From positions 33,274,832-33,338,831 of the forward strand of contig NC_135549.1 of NCBI RefSeq assembly GCF_964340395.1: 64,000 bases of DNA, in the 5' to 3' direction. A model generated the notes under the pieces. It was given only the letters and a program-made list of their open reading frames with translations, was not told the DNA's origin and did not search any database. Positions within the stretch are counted from its first letter, which is position 1. Every line of letters starts with the position of its first letter. The stretch is from Glandiceps talaboti. Taxonomy: Eukaryota; Hemichordata; Enteropneusta; Spengelidae. Both the position numbers and the translations under genes were made by a program. Below, one piece after another: positions 12,301-23,129 of the stretch.

Positions 12301-13401
12301 GTTGCACATGAAAAACAAACAATATGGGAGACACTCATATAAGAAAGTTGTCGCATTTCGTATAGTTTCAGTGCTTATTGATAACAGGACAATTTGCACA
12401 ACTCAAATATACCATTGCAATATGTTTAGGACAAGAATGTACGAATTTGGCTTGGCTAAATGAAGTGACACATACAGACTTGCCTTTGACGAAGATGTTG
12501 TGTGTAAGATACTGGGTCTTGAACCATTCATCTAAATATCCCTAGAAATAGTACCATGTAATTTCAGACCAATCTGCCTATTAGTTTTCAGATTTAAATT
12601 TTTTAAGCAGAAGTTACATACAGCTATGATGAGATCATGTGATTAAAACAATTTCTCATCTAACAATAATTCTGAGTAATCATCATATCAACCAATTACC
12701 ATGACAACCACACACACAAAGAGAAACCTTTAATAGTCACTTCTCTGCATAGGACACTGATAAAACTACAACTATGCTCCACAGAGCAGCTGACATTTGA
12801 ATCATTTCAACTTTTCTTCAATTCCAAAAACAACTTTAAAACAAGTGACACTTGTGTGTGGAGTTTAAGAACTACTTTCAATGTCAACTGATAATTGCGT
12901 TTTATGGCATGAACCTATAAAAACAGTCATTTGTAACACAGTCTGGCCTCTTGTTTAGGGGGCTCATATTGGATAAGGTATATCAATTAAGAGGTGACAT
13001 TAATCTTAATTTGACATACAAAATAGCGCCAATGTAGTTGCAGCACAATTTGCATTATCCACATACCATTCCATCCCTAATGTTACCTTTGCAATGAAAA
13101 TCATCTTTTCGCCGTTGCTGGGCATTTTTTATTCTTATATACTTTAGTTAGTTTCCTAGATAAGGATTGTTTACAGGGTCAAAGTTCAAGGGCACTCCTA
13201 AATGATTTGATCCAATAGGTTTAATTAACTCAGCTATTGTAGTATAGTCTTTAGGCACAATGACTTATGTCAAATCCGAGTCAGGTTCAAAACTAATTTA
13301 TAAGTTTTATGACTAAGTCACCTTAGAGTTGACAGCCACACATTATTTTGTAGTCTGAATGTAGTAATGTAATACTTCAAGACTTACATAATACTTCATA
13401 A
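12301..13401. other. No gene recognised; one dispersed-repeat fragment near 13020-13135
   Basis: Mostly AT-rich unique sequence. Positions 13020-13135 contain ATAGCGCCAATGTAG and GCCGTTGCTGGGC, a decayed 5' module of the CA-tailed family. The Penelope-like fragment begins just to the right. Confidence 0.5.
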
Positions 13402-13836
13402 ACAGCTTGGCGTGGTGATACCAGTCTTAGAGATATGGTGGTCCATACAGAACAACATGGATTGGAAGTTAATGCTGGTTCATTTCCATGCGATCATGCT
13501 CGATGTCGTTTCATTATTAATACTAATCATGTTTTTGGCCCTAAGAACAGAGTGGCTGTTACAAGTAGATTTACTTGTATTAGTAGTAATGTAGTGTATT
13601 GCATTACATGCCAGAAATGTGTTTTTATATATATGGGTTCGACTGTTTATCGTCTAGGTGATCGTTTTGTGGAACATCTCCGTCTGACCAGACAAAAGAA
13701 TCGTAGTAACTATCCTGTATCTATGCATTTTATTACCAACGATCACAGTGTATCAGATATGTCTATTTCAGGAATTTGTAAGGTTTCTGGTAATGAGAAA
13801 CTAAGGAAGGAAGAGGAAATCATTTTCAGTTTTTAA
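13402..13836 (+). pseudogene. Penelope-like retroelement, GIY-YIG endonuclease C-terminal fragment
   Basis: An open frame runs from an upstream stop at 13399 to TAA at 13834-13836; its first Met is at 13435. Counting from that Met, the protein shows the layout of the GIY-YIG endonuclease at the C-terminus of Penelope-like elements: a C19/C24 pair after GSFP, VVY at 53-55 (GIY position), a CITCQKC cysteine cluster at 56-62, YMG at 66-68 (YIG position), then R73, R77 and the F-x-E-H-L segment at 78-82. The known family cuts DNA for target-primed reverse transcription. The reverse transcriptase domain is missing, so the copy is 5'-truncated and not autonomous. No frameshift is seen in the part that remains. 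It lies in the Kv4 3' flank on the opposite strand and is not a host gene. Confidence 0.82.
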
Positions 13837-15066
13837 AAATGTTTTCCCATATGCTGATCCATAGTAGGTATACATGTAGGTGTTCATTTGCTGAATAATT
13901 ATCCATACATTCATTTGTCTATTTATCCCAGTTATCTTTGCAATATATGTGATCACTTTTATTGTTGCTATGGGCATGGTCTTGTTGCTAGGCACATTTG
14001 CATACATTTTTTGAATGTGTCTGTTATCTTTGCAAAATATGTGATCACTTGGCTGTTGCTATGGGCATAGACATGTTGCTAGGCATATTTGCATACATTT
14101 TTTTGAATGGTTATTCATTTGTCTATCAATTCCTGTTGTTATCTTTGTAATACAATGTATATGTGATGACTTGGCTGTTGCTATGGGCATGGTCTTGTTG
14201 CTAGGCAAATTTACATACATTTTTTGAATGCTTATTCAATTGTCTTTTAATCTCAGTGGTTATCTTTGTGAAATACCTCACCGTTTGGCTGTTGCTATGG
14301 GCGTGGTCTTGTTGCTAGGCTCATTTGCAAAAATATTTTGAATGCTTAGACACCCCTAAGAATGTTCCCACCAAATTTCAGACTGGTCTGCCCAATAGTT
14401 TTTGAGTAAGTTTTTAGACCAAAAATTACATTTTTCGACCCAAATCACACACCAGTCATTTTGATTTGAACAATTTCCCAACTAGACATCCAAGGTAATA
14501 CACCCATCAAATATGGCAATCGGTACATGCAGAAAATTTAACCTGCCAAACACAGTATGATCATGGAGGTCTTGATATTACTATTTTTCTTTCCTCATAA
14601 AATGTGTGACTTCTTATTCTTTGTACAAACTGGTTTTTTTGAATGCCTAAGGATTATGCATTTATATGAACCTGTTTTAATCATAGTGTCTAAGATTTAA
14701 TTTAGCTGTGCTAAAAACAGGCCTAGGTTGCCAAGCAACCTTAAACAGATGTTAATCTTTACACCATTGACATTGATATGTGAAGTAGCCCATAAAAGAT
14801 TTAATGATTTCATTGCATCAATAAAACAAAAATCTTTCATTTCCAGGCTGAAATCAAAGCGCTTAGCATTTTGTAATACAACAAAAAACATTTCTAAACG
14901 TAAAATGCACATTTCTGATGCGATCATTTTCATTTGAACAATTTCCCAACTAGACACCCAAGGCAACCGGTTCAGCAGTTTTTGACTTTAAGTTGTTTAC
15001 ACACACACACACACACACACAGAGAGACAGACAGACAGACAGACTCAGTTCAGTTGTGCTAAAAAT
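13402..15066 (+). mobile_element. Penelope-like element 3' copy with CA tail and terminal hairpin
   Basis: The endonuclease frame runs straight into CAGTTTTTAAAAATGTTTT and CCATATGCTGATCCA, then the GTTGCTATGGGCATGGTC modules. Units with CCAAATTTCAGACTGGTC and GACCAAAAATTACATTTTT follow, then (CA)n with GACA repeats (15000-15042), and the copy ends CAGTTGTGCTAAAAA. Apart from the coding part, this is the order seen in every CA-tailed dispersed copy in the window. The reading that the dispersed family is the 3' region of this retroelement, or a derivative of it, is my inference from shared sequence and order. Confidence 0.6.
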
Positions 15067-17054
15067 CATAATACCCAGCACATATAAAAACACATCAGAC
15101 ACCTTCTATCCAAATTTGTGTACAAGACACATAAGAAACATTTATTGTAGGCTTGAAGATGAAGAAAAACTAATTCCAAGAAGTTTGAATGTACAATGGT
15201 CTTCAACCTACCGTCCATAATGAACCCCTGTGCTAAGTTTGAATGTACAATGGTCTTCAACCTACCGTCCATAATCAACCCCTGTGCTAAGTTTTCAAAT
15301 CAGTCTAGCATACCAAAATATCTATATTGCACAGCTACTCTGAAAACTCAAACATGTCCATTATGAACAACTGGATTGGATTAGAGGGAGGGGGGAAATA
15401 AGTTAGGGAATTATATATTATGGAAGAGTCACAAAATGTACATTTGAAAAAATTTAATAAAGAAGTACCAACTTTTTAGGTTTTAAATAATATTTACAAA
15501 ATTCAAATAAAGTGGAAAACAGACAGCATTCCATGCTGTGATAACCTTTAATTAAAATTAAACTTATTGTACTCCCCTGCCAATCATGCACAGGTAAAAG
15601 TACATCAAAATGACAAACATTGATACAGGCTCCTAGAAGTCACACATTGCTGGCTTGTACAACAGTGAAACATTCGAAGTATATCAAATACAGTAACCAA
15701 CAAAACCCTTGGTATAAATTTTGAAAATTGTGCAAAACCATTGGTAAAAATCATGTACTTTGTGATAAATTCAAATTTGCTGAAAGCCAAACTTATATTG
15801 TAAGAAATAAGTCAATATGTGCATTCTTTGACATTGAACATGTTTCAGATGAGAAATCCATTTTGATCATTCAAATACTTCAGATAACCACAGTTGATAA
15901 CATACAAATTAACCATTTACATCACAATGTATTACATCCCATAAATTATTACACTAATAAACCAATATCAAAAATCATGTTTTGTTTCTATAATTCATCA
16001 TCTGAATTGAGGCTGTCTGTATTTACTCTTAGGTTTGTCAGAATACACCACTTGGCAAACAATGTGTCCATCTTTTCTCCTACCAAGTTATGGCAGACCA
16101 GTGGATGAGAATAAGTTCATGTACTCATTTTATAATGGAAATAAAACTATAGATGTCAATTTACCTTGTCTAATACCTACTAACTGGTATTATCATACGT
16201 ATACTTAAGTTTTAGAAACTTTCACTCGTAAACAATGCTTTGAAGTGGGGATAATTATCAAGAAACTGTCCATATGACCTGGGCAGCAGAAAATTCTGTC
16301 ACAAGAGGTGTATGCAAACCACAAGATGAAACATTGATTATGATTACACAACTGCTATCAACATATTGGAATATATGAATAATCAATAAAAAAAAAAGTT
16401 TTTGTGTCAACTTGGTCAATAAAAGATTGTTTGGAGTTGCACAGATTCATTTTCAAGTGGATAACATATTAAAAGTGACCTGTTTATTTATTGCTTGTAA
16501 ACACAACTTGTACAAATATTGAGTAACTTTCTGTACAATGTAAGCTATTAGCACACTCTTATGAATGTCAAACACAGGTGGAGTCACCAAATAACTTATA
16601 AGCAAGCATTACATTTACAAAAAAGGTACATTAATAGTAATCAAAACCGTGAAAATTCCTTATTCTCATCCACTGGGTATAAAGTCACTATTTGCCATGT
16701 GGATACCGGGGCACATTAACAGAGTTGAATTTGTGTGGCAAGAATTTGTACAGTTGACATGTTTAATAATGATGGCATGACATCACACAAGACAGGTATA
16801 TGGTGCAAACACCACAATTGTTATCCAACCAGGCCCAAGCAATCACAACAACGTAATATGAAAGTTTGGAGTAAATGTTAACTCTTTTACCAGATTACAA
16901 ATAAACCATCAACAGTTTTGTGTAATATAGATACATCTTGGCTTTTGTCAAAAAAGGCACATTTGAACACAGTAAATTGCATGAGCTTTGTCAGAAAACA
17001 CCCATTGAACTTCCCACTGGTATTACATCAATCCAAACAACATGAGTGGAAAAT
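15067..17054. other. No gene recognised; one 54-bp duplication at 15181-15290
   Basis: A segment beginning AAGTTTGAATGTACAATGG occurs at 15181 and again at 15235, 54 bases apart, nearly identical. The remainder is AT-rich. A 126-codon plus-strand frame at 15728-16108 has no recognisable domain and a composition like its surroundings. A minus-strand AATAAA (about 16484-16489) is present, but it is too far from the Kv4 stop to assign. Confidence 0.5.
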
Positions 17055-18917
17055 ACTAGCTGTATTATCAAATCACAATACCGATATACTAACTGAATTA
17101 TCAAATCAAAATACCTGTATACTAGGTGTATTATCAAATCACAATACCTGTATACTACCTGTATTATCAAATCACAATACCTGTATACTACCTGTATTAT
17201 CAAGTCACAATACCTGTATACTAGGTGTATTATCAAATCACAATACCTGTATACTAACTGTATTATCAAATCACAATACCTGTATACTACCTGTATTATC
17301 AAATCACAATACATGTATACTAACTGTATTATCAAATCCCAATACCTGTATACTAACTGTATTATCAAATCACAATACCTGTATACTACCTGTATTATCA
17401 AATCACAATACCTGTATACTAACTGTATTATCAAATCACAATACCTGTATACTACCTGTATTATCAAATCACAATACCTGTATACTAGGTGTATTATCAA
17501 ATCACAATACCTGTATACTAACTGTATTATCAAATCACAATACCTGTATACTACCTGTATTATCAAATCACAATACCTGTATACTAGGTGTATTATCAAA
17601 TCACAATACCTGTATACTAGGTGTATTATCAAATCACAATACCTGTATACTAACTGTATTATCAAATCACAATACCTGTATACTAACTGTATTATCAAAT
17701 CACAATACCTGTATACTAACTGTATTATCAAATCACAATACCTGTATACTACCTGTATTATCAAATCACAATACCTGTATACTAACTGTATTATCAAATC
17801 ACAATACCTGTATACTAACTGTATTATCAAATCACAATACCTGTATAGTAACTGTATTATCAATCACAATACCTGTATACTACCTGTATTATCAAATCAC
17901 AATACCTGTATACTAGGTGTATTATCAAATCACAATACCTGTATACTAACTGTATTATCAAATCACAATACCTGTATACTACCTGTATTATCAAATCACA
18001 AGACATGTATACTAACTGTATTATCAAATCACAATACCTGTATACTACCTGTATTATCAAATCACAATACCTGTATACTAGGTGTATTATCAAATCACAA
18101 TACCTGTATACTAACTGTATTATCAAATCACAATACCTGTATTATCAAATCACAATACCTGTATACTACCTGTATTATCAAATCACAATACCTGTATACT
18201 AGGTGTATTATCAAATCACAATACCTGTATACTAACTGTATTATCAAATCACAATACCTGTATACTAACTGTATTATCAAATCACAATACCTGTATACTA
18301 ACTGTATTATCAAATCACAATACCTGTATACTACCTGTATTATCAAATCACAATACCTGTATACTAACTGTATTATCAAATCACAATACCTGTATACTAA
18401 CTGTATTATCAAATCACAATACCTGTATAGTAACTGTATTATCAATCACAATACCTGTATACTACCTGTATTATCAAATCACAATACCTGTATACTAGGT
18501 GTATTATCAAATCACAATACCTGTATACTAACTGTATTATCAAATCACAATACCTGTATACTACCTGTATTATCAAATCACAATACATGTATACTAACTG
18601 TATTATCAAATCACAATACCTGTATACTAACTGTATTATCAAATCACAATACCTGTATACTAGGTGTATTATCAAATCACAATACCTGTATACTAGGTGT
18701 ATTATCAATCACAATACCTGTATACTAGGTGTATTATCAATCACAATACCTGTATACTAGGTGTATTATCAATCACAATACCTGTATACTAGGTGTATTA
18801 TCAATCACAATACCTGTATACTAGGTGTATTATCAAATCACAATACCTGTATACTAGGTGTATTATCAATCACAATACCTGTATACTAGGTGTATTATCA
18901 ATCACAATACCTGTATA
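17055..18917. repeat. 33-bp minisatellite, about 56 copies
   Basis: The unit is GTATTATCAAATCAC, AATACCTGTATACTA plus a variable triplet (ACT, CCT or GGT). Because 33 is divisible by three and the unit lacks stops in several frames, long open frames exist on both strands (for example 16918-17916 plus, 17863-16991 minus). Towards the right end units of 32 bp (ATCAATCAC) break the frame. A marker variant GTATAGTAACTG occurs at 17843 and 18425, showing an internal duplication of 582 bp. I regard the frames as a by-product, not genes. Confidence 0.96.
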
Positions 18918-19052
18918 AACTTGATACATCAAAATCTTGAGTTATAAAAACTTTATGGACTAAATAATAGAAACATGACATTATTTCTGATAATTTAGTG
19001 CCACTAACTACACTTCCTCTATGTCTTTTAATTAGAATGGTCTTTTCTATCT

Positions 19053-19499
19053 AGGTCACTGACCTTGACACTCATGACCCATGGTATCATTGTCTTTCAG
19101 GTCACTGTCCTTGACACTCATGACCCATGTTGTCATTGTGTTCTACGTCACTGACCCTGACACTCATGACCCATGGTATCATTGTCTTTTAAGTCACTGA
19201 CCTTGACACTCATGACCAATGGTATCATTGTCTTTTAGGTCACTGACCTTGACACTCATGACCCATATTGTCACTGTCTTTTAGGTCACTGACCCTGACA
19301 CTCATGACCCATGGTATCATTGTCTTTTAGGTCACTGACCTTGACACTCATGACTCATGTTGTCATTGTTTTCTAGGTTACTGACCTTGTTGACACTCAT
19401 GACCCATCTTGTCATTTTTTTCTAGGTCACTGACCTTGACACTCATGACCCATATTGTCAATGTCTTTTAGGTCACTGACCTTGACACTCGTATGACAA
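19053..19499. repeat. 46-bp minisatellite of ten units carrying IR1 nuclear-receptor motifs
   Basis: Units start at 19053, 19099, 19145, 19191, 19237, 19283, 19329, 19375, 19424 and 19470 (spacing 46, once 49). Each contains AGGTCACTGACCT or a one- or two-base variant, followed by TGACACTCATGACCC. The motif AGGTCA-N-TGACCT is the inverted repeat with one-base spacing that is classically bound by EcR/USP- or FXR/RXR-type receptors. Units 1, 5, 7, 9 and 10 are perfect. The array lies 1.8 kb beyond the Kv4 stop codon. Confidence 0.93.
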
Positions 19500-21213
19500 C
19501 AGGGTAAACAATATCTTGAGAATCAATTGTTTTCTAGACAATACAATGATAAATACACCAGCAACCTGTGACTTCTTCTAGTAAATGTAAAAAGATGTTT
19601 TATCTTTCAATACTAAGTGTACTATTTAGTAATCATGAAAATTGATTGCATGTAAACCAGCATGTTGTCCAAGTTGGATATGCAAAATGTAATCAAATTG
19701 TTCAATGAAAAAAAACGGTAAAATGACTGGCAAGAGAAGGAAAAACAATCATTGGTTAAAATAAATTATCACTTTGATAAAAATTATGAGACACAAAAGC
19801 ACATGACTGTCTTGATTTAAATTGAAAGACAATAAATAGGTTAAATTGAATTGTACACATCATTTAGTATCTATAGATTTGAACATTTTCACACAGCATA
19901 TCACAGTTTTTCTTTTAAAAATTGAATAAAATGAATTGCTTGTTAGTTTCTACTATTTTGACTATATTAAATTTGTTCAATCTACACTTTATCCATAACA
20001 CCTGCACCTGTAGGTTGATCACTTCAATCCAGTGATCAAATAAAAACCTGCAAAACACACTTGTATCTACACCTAACTCTTCCACTAGTATAATCGGAGA
20101 CTAGCCATACACCTTAAAGTCTCACTCTATTATTATTATGCTAAAGTCTTTAAACTATTTAAGTGCTATGAAGATGATGCTTGGAAAATGTAGTCATAAA
20201 ATTGTATTGACATTACTGTCTTGTCTGTTATGTAACCAAGACAACTTGCACACCTTTAGAGTCACAAACTTGTGTTGCCATGGTCACACAAATTAAGCTT
20301 ATATCTTTAATAATTTCTTGCATGTCTCTAGAAATCTATGCAAATACTACGGTTGGAAAATTAATTATTTAATCTACATCATCTTTATGTTAAGCTTAAT
20401 TTTGTCAAGCCATAATATTTTGTTAGATTTTTGGGATAAAAATGACTATTAACTGTCTACAGAAGTTTCAATACATTTGACACTCTAACATATGTACATA
20501 GTATATTGTCATTTAAACATGAACATGGCTACAGAATAATGCATGGATTCTGAATTTGCATAAATTATGACTGAATATGTAGAATAAAATTAACATACTT
20601 GCAAATGTTGCAAAACAAACTGATACAATACTTCTCGCATGATATGAGAGAAATAATGTCTTTCTTATCATCATCATTGGATCCGAGCTGTAGTAAAACT
20701 ATATGACAACCTACATACCAATCTTTCTCTTACTTGGCAAGTCAGGCTCACTCTTATTATCTACCTTGTATGTCATCAATATACACTAGCCAATTAAAGA
20801 TCAATGGAAATTTCCATGATCTAAAAAAATTCCACCACCAAAAGATATGAATACATCTGACTATTAAAACTTAACTATGCGTACACAGGTAACTGCATGA
20901 ACTGAACTGTATACAAAGCAGAGTTTTTCTTATCCATTATTTCTTACAAGTTGAAATTGTTTACAAGTGGTAAATTGTATTGGAGGGTTTCTGTAATACT
21001 GTTACATTAAATTGTATTTAAGAAATTAGTGTTTAGGATTTATGTATGTAGAGCAGAAATTCTGCAACTGCAATGTTTGCAATAATATGTTACAAGAATT
21101 CAGTAGTAATATTTACATTTAGAAAAAATGCTCTATTGAGTGGAAAAAGTCAAATCTGTTTATGTTTGGTAGTAATCAGTGGTGGGAGTCAGATGTAGAA
21201 TAACACTGACAGA
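19500..21213 (-). other. Kv4 3' UTR and/or 3' flank, no other gene seen
   Basis: AT-rich sequence immediately downstream of the Kv4 stop, with no strong open frame on either strand and little repeat content. Part of it is probably transcribed as 3' UTR. I could not find a convincing minus-strand AATAAA close to the stop, so the end of the transcript is not placed. Confidence 0.45.
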
Positions 21214-21358
21214 CTGCTATAACGCTGAGATTTCACATAATGCTTGGACATTGCTATAACGCCAACATGTGCACAATATTTGGGGACTGCTATACCACCG
21301 AGATGCACACAACATTTGGGGATCGCTATAATGCCGAGATGCGCACAACATTTGGGGA
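21214..21358 (-). repeat. 36-bp tandem repeat covering the Kv4 C-terminus and start of its 3' UTR
   Basis: Read on the minus strand, the segment from TCCCCAAATGTTGTG to the stop codon and the next three bases (21358-21323) is followed by three diverging copies at 21322-21287, 21286-21251 and 21250-21214. In frame they read SPNVVRISAL-stop, SPNVVCISVV-stop, SPNIVHMLAL-stop, and a fourth, broken copy. Only the first lies in the protein. Confidence 0.9.
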
Positions 21359-21784
21359 TCCATCTGATGAATTTGTGCATCCTGATTGATTTGATTCCAC
21401 ATCAGTTGTTGGCGTTGGTGTTGGCGTTGGCATAGTAACAATTGCTGTAGTAACAGTGCTGGTTGGAGTGGAACAATTCACTTTGGGATAAGGCCGTGCA
21501 TTGAGATCTGATCGAGATGTTCTATTGGGCACTCTTATTTGAATATCATTGTAGTCCTGTGGTGTGGTAGGAGAAGTTGGTGTTGCTGACGTTGGTGCAG
21601 AGTGATATTTTGCAGATGAACTACTCCTATGTCTTCTTCCACAGCATCCTGTTGTTTTGGAGTGATGTGATGAACTAGTGGAAGGACTTGGAGTTAGAGG
21701 AGGGGTCTGTGCTACATGTGTGTCTGGAGCTCTTGTACACGGCACTCCATTATAAGTGTACTCCATTTCCACAAATTCCCGATT
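21326..21784 (-). CDS. Shal: Shal/Kv4 voltage-gated potassium channel, last coding exon
   Basis: This exon encodes the final 152 residues and a TAG stop (21328-21326). The acceptor is a pyrimidine-rich stretch ending CTTCTGAGCAG, and the exon starts in phase 0 with NREFVEMEY, matching the NHEFVDE start of vertebrate KCND last exons. Further shared landmarks are CCGRRH, a DIQIR stretch, SDLNA and TTAIVTMPTPTPTP. The protein ends VVRISAL, which corresponds to the VRVSAL end of KCND2/3 and is a PDZ-type ligand. The middle is rich in Ser, Thr, Pro and His and is longer in simple repeats (PTPTPTPTT) than I would expect. Kv4 channels are plasma-membrane tetramers carrying subthreshold A-type current, modulated by KChIP and DPP partners. 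This part is cytoplasmic. Confidence 0.95.
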   Translation of the reverse strand, partial: NREFVEMEYTYNGVPCTRAPDTHVAQTPPLTPSPSTSSSHHSKTTGCCGRRHRSSSSAKYHSAPTSATPTSPTTPQDYNDIQIRVPNRTSRSDLNARPYPKVNCSTPTSTVTTAIVTMPTPTPTPTTDVESNQSGCTNSSDGSPNVVRISAL

Positions 21785-22435
21785 CTGCTCAGAAGCAAAC
21801 AAAGAAAACATTGCATCAATTAAAACAAGTGACACTCAACTGCCTTCACCGAAAATAAGTTGATTTGGTGTTGCTAGAGAAGCAATCAACTGAGATTTAC
21901 ATTGCTATGGCAATGGTTGCTGGGGATGTCAGAATTCAGTATTGGAATTTTTTCTAGGTCGCCAACTGTTCATAATTCTTATTGACAAAAATTTCTGGGT
22001 AGTCATTGCTACTTTGAACTAGAATCCTGACTATGACTGCATTCTTGCACTCCTTAAATTTAAAGGAAAAAGTTGAGTCAGTCAGTATAACTTAGTTCTA
22101 ATGGTTCATTGTCCAAGTTTTCTTATGAAAACATTATATTATCAACTAGTCTTCATACAAACCCATCCCCCTCAAATACCATAGCTCTGCAATGTTTTCC
22201 CACAAATGCCTTGTAGAAAGAAAGCCCCACAATGACAGAACACATGACAGTGCAGTACAGTTTCTTCATACATGTGAGATTTCAAAGTTGAACAAGTCTT
22301 AGTAGAGTACACATCCCCCATAAATACTTTACTTCTGTGACTGAATGGTGACATCCTGGATGATTTAAAAGAAATTGGTGGCAACAAATAAATACTACAA
22401 AGTGTCTAATAATGCATGGGTTAAACCGGAAGATC
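21785..22435 (-). other. Kv4 last intron, 3' part, no other feature
   Basis: Intronic sequence next to the last exon's acceptor. A TTGCTGGGGATG phrase near 21920 weakly resembles dispersed modules. No gene or clear repeat is seen. Confidence 0.5.
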
Positions 22436-23078
22436 AAGGCTTAAGTTCAATGTCTTAAAAGAAATGTTGACACTTGAATATAGTCCCTAGCTATGTATTA
22501 ACGTTTTTGAGTTATGTGGTAATCATGATTGTTCACTACAAATACAAATGTATAGCTGCAATTGAGTAAAAACTGATATGAGCACCAAATGTAATGTATG
22601 TGTTAATGTTTATCTGGTTCTGCATTATCTATAGACATGATCTAAAAAAACATTAGCCACACATAATTGCTACAAAGTGTCTGCAATACATGTATGTACA
22701 TGTAAGTAATAACTTGATTTTGGTCTACCATGTACATGTAGGTCAAGGTCAAGGTCAAAGGTCACTCATAGCTGTTTATGGAACAGTCTACCAACACATA
22801 TTAAGCCGTGCAAAACAATTCATACTTTTGAAATACATACATAAATCAAACTATGTCAGAGAGGATGACTTCCAGTATGGTGTAACTGGATGGCTGTGTA
22901 AATTTATCTATTGATATTGTTGCTTTTCATCTTGTCTTATTAACCGTTGATTTCGCATTGTTTGTAATCTCTTTCTGTGTGGTACCATATGTAATGTTTT
23001 TTTTTGGTGTGTGGTAACAGGACCCAGGTGGAAATCAGCTTCTGTTGTTTCCTGGCTACCCTGTTCTTAAATAAATTT

Positions 23079-23129
<51 letters not shown>

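Noticed and set aside
13837-15066. Hammerhead ribozyme, as reported in some Penelope-like elements
   Set aside because: CTGATGG-type words occur, but I found no CTGATGA...GAAA core with three helices. A covariance search would be decisive.
15728-16108. 126-codon plus-strand frame
   Set aside because: Composition follows the AT-rich surroundings; no domain, no splice or promoter signals.
16918-17916. 332-codon plus-strand frame and overlapping 290- and 471-codon frames
   Set aside because: They consist almost entirely of a 33-bp minisatellite that is open on both strands; there is no domain and later 32-bp units break the frame.
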